This document shows, piece by piece, positions 48,691 through 58,869 of a stretch of DNA of 64,000 bases. A program made the position numbers and the translations under genes. The notes under the pieces are model-generated. The model worked only from the letters and a program-made list of their open reading frames with translations. It did no database searches and was not told the origin of the DNA. Every line of letters starts with the position of its first letter. Position 1 is the first letter of the stretch. The stretch is from Pyrenopolyporus hunteri (taxonomy: Eukaryota > Ascomycota > Sordariomycetes > Xylariales > Hypoxylaceae), in contig CADCXC010000003.1 of NCBI GenBank assembly GCA_902806595.1, positions 1,116,001 through 1,180,000 on the forward strand. Reading direction: 5' to 3'.

Positions 48691-49242
48691 TTATCATTAA
48701 ACACTCCGTACGGGATAACGTTAAAATTTATAAGAAGACTCATTTTAAAAGGCCGCTTTATTTAAGTACTTAACGTAAGCTATTAACAGGGCCCAAAATG
48801 GAGGGGAGGGGGCCTGGGGATTAGGCTTGGTACTGGCGCTACCCCGCTAAGAACCTCCGCTCCCTGTCCCAGTCTAGCTGTTGACCTCCTCTACCCCCTT
48901 CGTCTGATCCCTTTCGTCTTCTCTAACGGTTGCTACGGTTTACCCCTATCTTGCTATTGTTTCATATCTGTCTACACTCGTACCCGACGTCCGTTCATAT
49001 TTGGGGGGTAAGACTTAGGTCTACCTCAGATGAACCCCACCAAGACAACTTGTGGGACAGCTACAATCTATGAAGAAAAATTGCTTGAATACGGCACTAA
49101 TAACAACTCCCTTCTTATAAGAGAGCAAATCAAGAAGAAAGTAAAACAGAATAAGAAAGCAAAGCGGAATATCGAAGACCAAGGGCAATATCCATAACCA
49201 CCTAACTTACCTAGTTACTTATCTACACATCCCCAGATCACA
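48691..49242. other. normal-composition edge strip and MYND-gene promoter
   Basis: Base composition returns to normal within about 100 bases. The strip 48780-49030 is unusually GC-rich at first (GGAGGGGAGGGGGCCTGGGG) and has no open frame; it may be an unmutated single-copy relic or a transposon remnant. The last 200 bases before the ATG at 49243 should be the promoter and leader of the MYND gene. No site is named. Confidence 0.45.
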
Positions 49243-49929
49243 ATGCCCTCATTCACCGACCCAACAGTCTTCCCATCATTCGAAGAACTCCCACCCTCAT
49301 CCTCCGCACCAGCCCCAACCACAGCACCCTGGTTCCTACTCGCGCAAATCAAGGAAGACATGACAATCACCAAGCCCACCGTGATCGCGCGGGACCGCAC
49401 CGGCGCCGAGTTCGCCGTGACCTTCGACGACGGCGACCACCTAGGGCTCATCCCGACCCCAACCCCAACTTCAAACTCAAACTCGAACTCGGCTTCAAAT
49501 CCAAATTCAAATCCAAAGCCGGGAGAGCGCCTCCGCTTCCGCAAGAACCACACGCTCGTCGTGCCGCGCGCGACGCGCACCGACCGCGGCGGCGAGGGCA
49601 AGAAGCCCGTGGTGCGGGTGCCCGCGGGCGGGAGCGGCGGGGTGCGGGTGGTCCCGGGGCCGCTGGACCAGGTGCTCGAGCTGGGGGCTATGCTGGCCGT
49701 GGCGGAGGAGACGGGGGGCGCGGGGAGGAAGTGTGCGGCGTGCGGGGGGTTGGGTGAGGGTGAGGGGGAGGGGGAGGAGAAAGAGAAAGGAAAGGGTAGG
49801 CTGATGAAGTGCACGGGGTGCGGCGTCGCGGCGTATTGTAGCAAGAAGTGTCAGGTGCGGGCGTGGAGCGAGCTGGGACATAAGGCGAATTGTAAGGTGC
49901 TGAGGTGTATTAGGGAGATATGGCCGTGA
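49243..49929 (+). CDS. MYND-type zinc-finger protein
   Basis: Single exon, 228 residues. The N-terminal part (about 28-70) contains WFLLAQIKEDMTITKPTVIARDRTGAEFAVTF-type sequence, seen in short fungal MYND proteins. A low-complexity insert rich in PT and SN pairs (about 71-93) interrupts it. The C-terminus is a MYND zinc finger with ligands C164, C167, C190, C193, C199, C203, H213 and C217. A Gly/Glu-rich insert (about 170-186) separates the first and second cysteine pairs. MYND fingers usually bind proline-rich peptides, so a role in protein interaction is likely; no catalytic domain is present. It is the first gene to the right of the RIP block and is GC-rich, with no RIP signature. The start is the first ATG after in-frame stops. 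The G-rich coding strand may form unusual structures. Confidence 0.85.
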   Translation: MPSFTDPTVFPSFEELPPSSSAPAPTTAPWFLLAQIKEDMTITKPTVIARDRTGAEFAVTFDDGDHLGLIPTPTPTSNSNSNSASNPNSNPKPGERLRFRKNHTLVVPRATRTDRGGEGKKPVVRVPAGGSGGVRVVPGPLDQVLELGAMLAVAEETGGAGRKCAACGGLGEGEGEGEEKEKGKGRLMKCTGCGVAAYCSKKCQVRAWSELGHKANCKVLRCIREIWP

Positions 49930-50274
49930 TAAGGGGCTGCGATGGTGAGGGTTTGAGAGGATAGAGGGTGTGAGAGAGGGGAAGGTTTTGGGTTAGGGTT
50001 AGGTGAGGGTTGGGGTTGGAGTTGGGGTTATATGAGGGTATGTCGAGCAACGATCTCTCGGAGGTCATATGAATTATGAGGATTTTGAGTGAGGTGACGG
50101 GTAGGTTATGATTATCAGATTCCCTCGGTATAGAGTCTAAGCTAACCATTCTAGCATACAATTTTAAGTCGAGACCGAGAAATATTGAGAAAGAATCGAC
50201 AAGGAGATATTCAACCGAGTAGCCCCCTAAGGAGGCCAATACGGCCCATATATAGAAAACCGTAATAGAGGTAT
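49930..50274. other. convergent 3' region
   Basis: 345 bases between the stops of the MYND gene (+) and the dioxygenase gene (-). It holds both 3' UTRs and the G-rich telomere-like stretch listed separately. No gene is supported. Confidence 0.55.
49986..50036 (+). repeat. telomere-like G-rich stretch
   Basis: A run of GGGTTAGGGTTAGG followed by degenerate GGTGAGGGTTGGGGTTGG units. TTAGGG is the usual telomere repeat of filamentous fungi, but only about two perfect units are present. It could fold as a G-quadruplex on the plus strand. Confidence 0.6.
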
Positions 50275-51081
50275 TCAAGAGCGTTTCCGATAATGGTACA
50301 TGATATCCGTCCTCATCGTGTACTTGATACCCTCCTTGACATCATCACCTGAGTGATACAACCGTCGGTGCTGGAAGATCAAAACCCGTCCCGCCTTAGG
50401 ATCAACATCCAACTTGCGCTCCAGGTTAGACGACAGGAAGGACGTCGCGCCGCCGACCAGGTCCGCCGCAGGGTTTTCCTGCTTCGAGTCGTTCAAGTAC
50501 AGATGCACGGTATAGTGCGTGAGGACGGCGTGCCCGTCCGTGATCTGCTCGAAGGGGGCGTCGCAGTGCGGCTTGAAGAACTGGCCCGGCCCGTACTTGA
50601 GGAAGCGCATGCGCTTGTTGACGCGGTGGAAGTCCCAGACCGTGCCGGGCGGCTGTTCAAATGAGAGTAGGGCATCTCGGATCTGCGGTACTTGTTCGAG
50701 GCGCGCCCAGAGCCGGTCGACGATCTCTTGCTGGTCCCAGATGATGCGGTCGCTGTTGCGGTACTCCGGGTTGGAGATCTCGTAGCCGGCACCATAGCTG
50801 ACGAGCGCCGGCGTCCATGGAGATCCGCTGTCCGCGTCTTTATTCTCATCCGTCACGCTAGCTTCAGCCAGCTCGAGTAGCTTGGTGCATTCTGAGGGGC
50901 TAATAACGTGGTCGAGAACCACGGCGTACATGCCCTTGTACTCTGGGATCACAGTATTGGTGAAGTCTATCTGCTTAAACGTAATGGCCTCGGCATCGTG
51001 TGGCTCCGACTTTAGGAAGTCGTCTGGAATAGGAATATCCTTAGGGGTGTAGTCTCTCTTGATTGGTAGGTTATAGGGCAT
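50275..51081 (-). CDS. 2-oxoglutarate/Fe(II)-dependent dioxygenase (prolyl-4-hydroxylase-like)
   Basis: Single exon, 268 residues, starting at the ATG at 51081 (MPYNLPIKRDYTPKDI). An upstream in-frame ATG at 51168 would add 29 residues of low quality and is judged less likely. The P4Hc-type double-stranded beta-helix shows the iron ligands H172 and D174 (KPHCDAPF) and H243 (LYHSGDDV), with R257 (TMRTD) as probable 2-oxoglutarate contact. YAVVLDHVISPSECTKLLELAE near the N-terminus and YRNSDRIIWDQQEIVDRLW are also typical. Such fungal enzymes hydroxylate protein or small-molecule substrates; none can be assigned here. No signal peptide is evident, so it is probably cytosolic, unlike animal collagen prolyl hydroxylases. 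It is divergent from the aldolase gene at 51997, with a 0.9-kb spacer. Confidence 0.87.
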   Translation of the reverse strand: MPYNLPIKRDYTPKDIPIPDDFLKSEPHDAEAITFKQIDFTNTVIPEYKGMYAVVLDHVISPSECTKLLELAEASVTDENKDADSGSPWTPALVSYGAGYEISNPEYRNSDRIIWDQQEIVDRLWARLEQVPQIRDALLSFEQPPGTVWDFHRVNKRMRFLKYGPGQFFKPHCDAPFEQITDGHAVLTHYTVHLYLNDSKQENPAADLVGGATSFLSSNLERKLDVDPKAGRVLIFQHRRLYHSGDDVKEGIKYTMRTDIMYHYRKRS

Positions 51082-51996
51082 TTTTTGCTTCTTATTAAAG
51101 ACGGTACGAATGATGTGTAACAGGCAGTTGGCTGAATTTGGTATGTTGTGACTTGAACTAAACACCATCGATTGGTCTAGGGTCGAAACTAATGCAACAT
51201 AATAGAGTTCCAAGAACTACAAGTAAATATTCGTAAATAAATAAAATTGAATACTTCGCAGCCTATTGACACGTAGAGTATTATCGTTCGATGAAAGACA
51301 GATGCCTAATTCTCGGCATAGCCTATCTGGCGTTGGGGGCGGAAAATGCGTCTTGAGCTTTGACCGCAATCAAGCATCGATGATCCGCCGTCCGCAAGCC
51401 CCATCACCGGACGATTATTGTACTTTCGCAGTAAGTTAGAGAATGAAATTGATTCTCATAAAACTTCATAAGCCAAGAATAGCCCGTAAGAAGTAGGATT
51501 ATATGTACGCCAATAAGACGAGCTGGGGATTTGGAGTGAAATTGTGGAGGCCGAATTAGGGGTCATACAACTAACGATAGAAGCCCCATTCCAGGCCGGA
51601 GCCTATTAGGCAGTTCATCTAGCCGTAGGCTGACAGCTGAAAACAACCCCCATATTATCGGGCTATATCATACCTAGAGCATCCAATAGCGCCCATCTGC
51701 CAGCGGATAGCGCAGGATGGAAAAGGGGTCTAGTGCTCGGTAGAGCTATACTAAACGCTATTCGCTCGCCCGAAAAGCCGACCGCTACAGGCTTTACCGA
51801 ATTACCGGGCGCGTCATGGCGCTGCTGACCCCGCGTCATTCGTCCGATTTATGGCGGCCGGTGCGGTGTCTCGTATAAGAATCCCGCAAGAGAATCGAGA
51901 TGGAAATAAGGACAATAATAAAAAGTAAGAGAAGGAAGAAAATATAGACCCACCCCATCACCAATTCTTCCTTATACGAAACTCAGAGTCGCGAAC
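51082..51996. promoter_or_regulatory. divergent promoter region
   Basis: 915 bases between the start codons of the dioxygenase (-) and the aldolase (+). No gene is supported. A GC-rich patch at about 51770-51890 lies 100-200 bases upstream of the aldolase ATG, followed by a purine-rich leader (GGAAGAAAATA). No binding site is claimed. Confidence 0.5.
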
Positions 51997-53062
51997 ATGG
52001 CAACTCCTCCCGCGCCCGGCATATACGTGCCCGTGCCCACCTTCTTCGTGGGCAAGAAGGCGGCCAACTACGACCCGGTCGCGCCGCCCGTCGACATCGA
52101 CACGCAGATCGCGCACTCGCTATACCTAGCGCGAGCCGGCGTCAAGGGTCTGGTGATTCTAGGAAGCACAGGGGAGGCCATACACCTAACGAACAAAGAG
52201 CGCTTCGAAGTCCTGTCGGGCGTCAGGAAGGCGTTCGAGAAGGAGGGCTTTAAGGACTTCCCCATCATCGCTGGTACTGCGACGCAGAATGTCGAGGAGA
52301 CAGTCGAGCAGCTGAAGGACGCCAAGAAGGCCGGCGCGCAATACGGGCTATGTCTGGTGCCGGGCTACTTTGCCGGGGCTAGCACGCAAAGCGGTATTAT
52401 CAGATGGTTCATCGCGGTGGCTAACCAGAGCCCCATACCCATCCTCATGTAAGTGGTGCCATCCTTTGCCATAATACGAAATAATGGCCGGGAATGGAGG
52501 AGGCAACTAACAGGCCGGCGCTGGTATTAGATACCACTATCCAGGCGTCTCCAACAACATCAAGGTCGTCCCGTCGACATTTGTCACGCTGGCCAAGCAT
52601 CCCAACATCGTCGGATGCAAGCTCTCTCACGGCGACGTCTCATACCACACACAGGTCGCATCCAACCCGGCAATAGATCACTCAAAATTCGCCACCTTCA
52701 CAGGGCTGGGCCAGCAACTACTACCGGTCGTAACGATTGGCGCCGCAGGTGCCATCGACGGGTGCGCGGGCTTCTTCCCCAAGACGGTGGTGCGTCTGTA
52801 CGAGCTGTCGGTGAGAAATCAGCCCACAGACACCGAGGTGAGCAAGCGGCGGCTACTACAGTACAAGGTCAGCGCCATGGAGGAGCTGATTGTCAGGTAT
52901 GGCACCGTGGGGATAAAGGAGGCGATCAGCCGGCTGCGTGGTCTGGGCGATCGCGACGGCACGAGGCTGCCTCTGGAGGGTGGCATTCCTGGGGATGATG
53001 TCGAGTGGGCTAAGTGGAAGGAGTATGTTGATGCGATGGAGGAGGAAGAGAATAGTCTATGA
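51997..53062 (+). CDS. dihydrodipicolinate-synthase-family aldolase (HOGA/KDG-aldolase-like)
   Basis: Exons 51997-52448 and 52531-53062 (GTAAGT donor, CTAAC branch, TAG acceptor; a split ATA codon) give 327 residues. It is a class I aldolase of the DHDPS/N-acetylneuraminate lyase superfamily with a TIM-barrel fold. GSTGE (56-60) is the carboxylate-binding motif, Y152 in YHYPG the catalytic tyrosine, and K181 in GCKLSHGD the Schiff-base lysine. Fungi make lysine by the aminoadipate route, so true dihydrodipicolinate synthase activity is unlikely. A 4-hydroxy-2-oxoglutarate, 2-keto-3-deoxy-gluconate or L-threo-3-deoxy-hexulosonate aldolase is more probable. The substrate cannot be decided from sequence. 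The C-terminus ends in an acidic helix (MEEEENSL). Confidence 0.9.
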
Positions 53063-53648
53063 TCTTGAGGGATGGAAAATCATGGCGAATAAGAGGATTG
53101 CTGGCTATATATAAAAGTGCGAACCTCTGTGGAGCTTGGGCCATGGGGATGGCTATCCTAATATATTGCGATGTGTTAGATCCTAACGACACCATACTTA
53201 CAATAATTGTAGAATATACGTCGATGTGAGGATGAATAGTCGAAAGATGAAATATGGCAAGAGTAAGGAATGAGATAATGCTCTTCGCTTAGTCACAACA
53301 CTATTCACATAAATCTCGCTACCTACCCGGCTTCAAGGAAGGAACGGCCGGTCAAGGTGTTGAATAACTCCGACCACAGTACGCGAAAGCGCCAATCACG
53401 CAGATGCCTAAGCTAAGTGAATTAGAACCATTAGCTGCATAGGAGCCCCTCATTCGATAATCGTAAATAACGCCGGACAATGTGAATGAATGGACTCGGG
53501 AAGGAGCTGTTTCTCTCTCCTTTACATCCATATATAAATAACCGCATGCATACGTCAGCTTCCTAGAATAGGTAAACATCAGATATACCCCGGTCTTCCG
53601 AACGTCATAATACTGAATAACCCAATCTTCGTTGCAGCATAAGCAACA
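53063..53648. other. intergenic sequence
   Basis: 586 bases between the aldolase and the alpha/beta hydrolase, both plus strand. It should hold the aldolase 3' UTR and the hydrolase promoter. Short frames on either strand show no recognisable feature. Confidence 0.55.
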
Positions 53649-54966
53649 ATGGCCGAGACGAACGATCCGCTAGCCGATACCCTCGGGGTCACCTCGAGCG
53701 TCTCATGCGCAACCTTCACCATGGCCGGTCTTAAAGTGGACGTATACGGCCTGGCCGAGCTGCCCCCCACCGCGAGCAAGGTATCTTGCGTGTGGCTGCA
53801 CCACCCGCGGCTGAAGACTAAAGAGAGTATGGCTCCGATCGCCAGCCAGATCCTGTTCGGCTACCATCAGAAGCCAACCTCGTCTACGCGGGGCGTAATC
53901 GCTGTTGCCTTCGACCAGCGAAATCACGGCTCGCGGCTCGTCGACGAGCGGGCAAATGCGGATTGGCGTAGCGGAAATAAGACTCAGTAAGTTAGTACCT
54001 ATCTGAGTTACCTTAGGTGCGGATTATTTAGGGAGGACGGCCGTTTTGCGCGGCCATTCTTGGGGTTTTACTATCGCCTAAGAAGTCGAGTTGGTAAACT
54101 CGAAAAAGCAGAATTTATATGTGCCTATGCTAACTCTAGTATCTGCGTAGCGCCCAGGACATGTTCGGAATGATCACGGGTACAGTTGTGGACACGATCA
54201 ATCTGCTTGACATAATTGAGAGCTACATTTTCGGCGCCGGCAATATCGGCCATGGCGAGAAAAGGCGTATCGACCACAACATCATTCTCGGCGTTAGCAT
54301 GGGTGGTCATACCGCCTGGCAGCTTTTATTTGCCGATCCTCGAGTTACGGCCGGCGTCATGGTGATAGGATGTCCCGACTATATGCGTAAGTGCCGAACC
54401 CTAGTCTGACCTAAGTGTTGTGATGGACGGAGAAGAAAAAAGAGAACGAGCATAGAAAAAGATAGTTGTGAGATTTATATTAATAATTGGTAGATCTCCT
54501 GAAAGACCGCGCGCGATTATCGAGGCTCCAAACTTTCAGCGCATCGGATAACGGTGCCTCTTTCTTCGGCAGCGAGGATTTCCCGGATGCATTGCTTGAA
54601 GCCTGCAAGAAGTATGATCCTAAAGGCATCCTGTTCGGAACCAAGGATATCGAGTATCCAACGTCGCCACAAGAGCAAGAGAGGCTGCGCCCTCTGCTTC
54701 GGTCCAGGGTCTCGGGAAAGAGGTTCCAGCTTTTGTCCGGAGGGGTGGATAAGCTTGTCTCATATTCTATGACCGAACGTTTTGCCCGATTCCTAAAGAC
54801 CGCGGCGGACGGTTGGTATGAGGATGGCCGTATCTACGTCGAAGACAACGTCTATCCGAGCGCCGGCCACGAGTTCAGCATCGAGATGAAGAATGATGCC
54901 GTACGATTCATTCTCGACAGCGTGGCTTTAGCCGACCACGGGAAAGCTTCGCCTTCTAAAATCTAG
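53649..54966 (+). CDS. alpha/beta hydrolase
   Basis: Exons 53649-53986, 54151-54386 and 54494-54966 give 348 residues. The first junction restores NKTHAQDMFGMITG, common in this fungal group; the second gives CPDYMHLLKDRARLS. The hydrolase core shows VSCVWLHHPRLK (first strand), IAVAFDQRNHGSR, the nucleophile elbow GVSMGG (S162), and a late histidine in PSAGHEF (H317) that completes the triad; the acid is probably in an Asp/Glu between them. No signal peptide is present, so it is probably intracellular. Related proteins are annotated as hydrolases or S9-like peptidases without known substrate. It converges closely on the DUF218 gene, with 45 bases between the stops, so their 3' UTRs must overlap. 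Confidence 0.85.
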
Positions 54967-55011
54967 GTGGGGGATCATGGAAATGTAAGCTAGCATGATA
55001 ATTGAAGGGCC

Positions 55012-55914
55012 CTACTTCCGGGACCACGGCTGGAGCGCTCCTTCAAGGAGATGTTCCTCTTCTCCGATCACGGTAGACTGTACACCACTTCGAATCCGAT
55101 GATCATCACTCAGGAAGAGTTCCTGAGGGACTCTCCAAGGGTTTCTCTTCTTACGTTTACCGGCTAGAAGCTCGCCCTTGCCGTGAGGATCCTCCTTCCA
55201 CTGTATAATAGCCTCGGTGATACCCTTGATAGCAGCCTCATTTGTACCGTCGGTCACACCCGGAGGGTCCACTCCAACAAAACAGACCCTATCTAGGGGA
55301 TATCCAATGGCACCACAGTGGCAATCGACTAAGCGCTCACGCTTAAAGGAGTGGCTGACTATAGTTATCATCTCCGGCCAAATTTCATAATCGTGCCAGA
55401 ATTTGATGAGTGAGAAGAGGACGTTGTAATACGAGTCCAAGGCCCGCTCCTCGCAAGAAATACGCCGCGAAGCCTCGGTTTCATGTATGATTCCGAAATG
55501 CTCGTTGGCATCGGCGAGTCTAGCGTAGCTGCGTGCTTCGGAAAGGCGTGTTTCCTCCCTCGTGGGCCCGCTAGAGATACGTAGTCAATAACACACGCGT
55601 CTAGGATCCGATTGACTTATAAGACGTAGTTGGGGAGTATTCGTACTTTTATGAGAAATACTTTCATGATCATTTTAATATCGAGCGTTAGAGAAGGAGA
55701 TAAAAAGAGCTCACCCAGAGAATATTAATACAGAATCATCGTCCGTCTTCAAGACCTGCAATCCAGCTTTGATATGCTCGATGAAGGTTGGCGTTTCGCC
55801 CTTTTGGAATCCAGCGATGAGCCATTCGTCCTCATCATGTCCTCGCGCCGGACCACTAAGCCAGATTCCGTGACAGCAAACGATGATTAAGTGCCTAGGA
55901 GATTTCGAAGCCAT
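55012..55914 (-). CDS. DUF218 (YdcF-like) domain protein
   Basis: Exons 55914-55715 and 55570-55012 give 252 residues. The junction produces SGGPTREETRLSEARSYARL, the core of the DUF218 fold. The N-terminus HLIIVCCHGIW is the first strand and loop. ERALDSYYNVLFSLIKFW and ITIVSHSFKRER are the other conserved blocks. The chosen ATG (55914) starts directly before the domain; an in-frame extension upstream to 56043 lacks family resemblance. DUF218 proteins occur from bacteria (YdcF, SanA) to fungi and bind S-adenosylmethionine or act in envelope or vesicle functions in a few cases; for this fungal type the role is unknown. No membrane segment is seen. The 144-base intron begins GTGAGC. Confidence 0.85.
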
Positions 55915-56496
55915 TGTGAGTTCTTCGTGAGTTCTATGATGGTGAGTTTGTCTCAGAAGTTGGGCGGGATCGGGGTGGACATCGTGTCGCGCGTTAGCTT
56001 TGGAAATTTTATGGATTGCGGTATAATCCCCGGATAGTTGCATTCCATATGTGCGATTATCTGTAAGTTTTCTTCTTATTGCATATATTTCCTTATTTGC
56101 AGTAGGATTCTTTTCCTGTTTATTATCACCTATATATAGGTAGGTAGGTACCTTAAACCTATCGGGAGTTGACTGCCCCGTTTCGAGTTGTGTCTAGAAT
56201 GCATATGCGTGAGGGCTGCTCTAGATCTACGCGGAGTTTCAGCGAAGGTAGATCAGCAAGCCCAGCAGAATGCTGCTTATACAACATTCCATGGACTCTT
56301 CGTCGTCTCGGAAGCAAGATTATACTTCCTAGATACCGGAGTATTTATCGACACCGTTTTGTTCTGGAGGTCCCAAAGAATATCTATCCGGATACCAGAC
56401 AATACGGTTTCTGATGCTCACATCTCGTTATACCAACATCTCAGGATAAATATCAGGATAATCACCGAACTCCGATACGTCATCCTTCTATACCTA
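55915..56496. other. intergenic sequence
   Basis: 582 bases between the DUF218 start (-) and the dihydrofolate-synthase stop (-). A TATATATAGGTAGGTAGGTACC motif-like stretch lies at about 56131-56152. Short plus-strand frames have no recognisable content. Confidence 0.5.
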
Positions 56497-57717
56497 CTAT
56501 TCATTAGACCTCAGCAATTTGAATATGTCAGATACTAGATAGAGACTTCCTGCTATGACGAGCGGGCCTTCATCAGCTGTCTGACTTGCCCATTTGAGAG
56601 CTGAAAGCACGTCCGTAGAAGCGTCATATTGTGATGATATTGTAATCCCGCATCTATTTACGGACTCGAGAAGGGCTGTTGAACTTGTCGGTCGGACCCA
56701 GGGCATCTGGTCAACAGGGCCAAACTCAACTGCTGCCACGGAGTCGCCGTTACGTAGTATCAATCTGAGCATTTCAGAAACGTCTTTTCCTTGGGTGGCA
56801 GCAAGCACCCAAGTAACCGGGTTGCCTTTTGACCGCAGGTGCTTTTCTACGAAGCTCGAGAGCACTGCTGCAGATTGGGGGTTATGAGCTCCGTCTAGGA
56901 GAACAGCATCTCTCCTACTGGTGAGTCTCTCAATGCTCATCCACTGCAGCCGCCCTGGCCATACCATATCCCGAGCAGCCGAGGCGAGAAGGTCCGTAGC
57001 GCTTGCGAGTTGTGGATATGCAAGCCGGAAAGCTTCATGCGCACATGCAAGATTCTGGCGTTGATGCGGTTCGAGGTCGTTTCGCAACCTATTTACGAGC
57101 GCATCTTTCTCACAGTCTGTAAATATAATAGCACAGCCTGTCTCGTCGGCGTGCTTCTGCAGAGCATCCAGAACAGACTTCGGATTGCTACCATCTACGA
57201 CGCAAGGGACACCTTTCCTCATGATGCCGGCCTTTTGTCGGGCAATCTCCTCGATGGTATTGCCTAAAAAGGACTGGTGGTCGAGACCTATCTTGGAGAT
57301 GACGGTGACGCACTTATGCTTCAGTACGTTTGTGGCGTCTAGCGTACCGCCCAATCCGACTTCGATTATGCCGACTTCGACCCTCTCGGATTCGAATATC
57401 TCAAAGGCTGTGGCTGTAAGTAACTCGAATTCGCTGGCGCCAAGGTTCTGTTCCTCGTTTCGCCTCTTGACTAGGTCTTCGAAGTGCCTAAATTTACCTT
57501 CAGACACGGTGCTGTCATTTATCGTGATACAATCTCTGGGGTCTATAAGGTGAGGCGAGGTGAATCTGCCGCATGAGACCTGGTTGGCACGCAGCATGGC
57601 GGTCAAGTACGCGCATATCGAGCCCTTGCCATTTGTTCCGGCGACATGGATGGCTTTCCAAGTCTGTGGTGTCTGCTTGAGTAAAGATGTGATACGTGCT
57701 AGCCCGAGGTTCACCAT
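56497..57717 (-). CDS. dihydrofolate synthase (folylpolyglutamate synthase family)
   Basis: Single exon, 406 residues from the ATG at 57717. It ligates glutamate to dihydropteroate to make dihydrofolate. The N-terminus MVNLGLARITSLL leads to the ATP loop HVAGTNGKGS (about 24-33). The folate-binding loop RFTSPHL and then EVGLGGTLDATNV, the DHQSFLGNTIEEIARQKAGI block and LLDGAHNP follow, all in family order. Length and sequence fit the fungal FOL3 dihydrofolate synthase better than the longer mitochondrial/cytosolic FOL2-type folylpolyglutamate synthase (MET7), but that choice is by resemblance. The reading frame stays open upstream for ten codons without another ATG. It is divergent from the 58870 gene, with a 1.15-kb spacer. 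Confidence 0.9.
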   Translation of the reverse strand: MVNLGLARITSLLKQTPQTWKAIHVAGTNGKGSICAYLTAMLRANQVSCGRFTSPHLIDPRDCITINDSTVSEGKFRHFEDLVKRRNEEQNLGASEFELLTATAFEIFESERVEVGIIEVGLGGTLDATNVLKHKCVTVISKIGLDHQSFLGNTIEEIARQKAGIMRKGVPCVVDGSNPKSVLDALQKHADETGCAIIFTDCEKDALVNRLRNDLEPHQRQNLACAHEAFRLAYPQLASATDLLASAARDMVWPGRLQWMSIERLTSRRDAVLLDGAHNPQSAAVLSSFVEKHLRSKGNPVTWVLAATQGKDVSEMLRLILRNGDSVAAVEFGPVDQMPWVRPTSSTALLESVNRCGITISSQYDASTDVLSALKWASQTADEGPLVIAGSLYLVSDIFKLLRSNE

Positions 57718-58869
57718 GGCGCGGGATAGGTAGCTATTGAGCTGCAAGTAGCTTGGCGTGTAACGGGTTTAGGGACAGAGTCTCGTGGGAGCCGGAGTTA
57801 TCGACATATCTCTGCTCTCTAGGCACCGCAGCTGTTTGTTTACTATGGGGTAAACAGCTACGTTTGGGTTGAAATATGAGTCATGGGCGCGAAGAGCCGT
57901 GTATCGTGAGGTATAAAATGATAAGAAATGATGACTGGGGGAGATTTACCCTGCAACGAAATGGGCAAGTCCCAGCCTGTCGATTTCCTTATTTTCTGCT
58001 GGTATATTACGTAGCCGAGTACCCTACGTACATAGTACTGGACGGGCTCACAGGGAATATAGTGCGCTATACCAAATCCAGAGTGCGTGGCAAGGGAAGC
58101 CCATGGCGAGGTACAAAGCTTGGACACGGATCAAGAGGTACCGCGTCCAGGCCTATTGAGTTAAAATATTTTAGCGTAATACTTCTATTGTGGCTGAATG
58201 TTGCAGCGTTTATGAAGTACCGCCATAGGACGGTCTAGGTATCGTCCAATACGTGTACGTAGCGACAGATGCATGGGGGTTACTACTACGGTAGGTGGAT
58301 TGCGCGCATGTCGAGACGCACTGTCCACCTAATAGTCAGGGCGGCGGCGGCGCCCGTTGCACTTCCCCGTTTCTTGAACAACCGAAAATCAATGGAAGTT
58401 CAACTCGGGGATCTGAGCTGCGGTCTTTCAACCTCCCCAGTCGCCCTTCTTTTTTTTGTTTTCACTCCACACGAGAAACCCCACGAGGTGATTCGAATCT
58501 GCCCCGTGGAAAATCAACATTGCGACCTCCATACCTATCCTTCGTATCCTCCTCATATCCCTCCACTGACTCCCTTCTCGACTCTTTTCTCATTGTCGCA
58601 CATTGCTGCGCATCCATTCTGAATATATATCAGCGAATCCCCGTCGCTGAGCGTCCTCGTCAATTCCTACCTACTTCATAATACGTATTCCGTCACCTCG
58701 CATTCTATCCTCGTACTCGCGCCCTGTTCCCTCCATCACATCCCATCCGATCTGCTCTTCAGCCTCACGCATTAATTCCCATTAACATACTCATCCTACT
58801 CTGACTCTCCGATTACCCATCAACCCAGTTAGTTGTCCCTTGCCACGCGCGCATCAGATAAGCGCCAAA
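57718..58869. promoter_or_regulatory. divergent promoter region
   Basis: 1152 bases between the dihydrofolate-synthase ATG (-) and the ATG at 58870 (+). The half next to 58870 is strongly pyrimidine-rich (58430-58860, with TTTTTTTG and many TCC runs), as in strong fungal promoters and long leaders. Frames such as 58295-58681 are low-complexity readings of that tract and are not called. Confidence 0.55.

Noticed and set aside
49215..49844. 209-residue minus-strand frame
   Set aside because: Antisense to the MYND gene; composed of S, P and F repeats from low-complexity DNA, while the plus frame has a complete zinc finger.
58480..58530. tRNA-like T-arm string near GATTCGAATC
   Set aside because: No matching acceptor, D-arm or anticodon stem could be placed around it.
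58269..58681. two overlapping plus-strand frames of 117-128 residues
   Set aside because: They read a pyrimidine-rich promoter tract and resemble no protein family.
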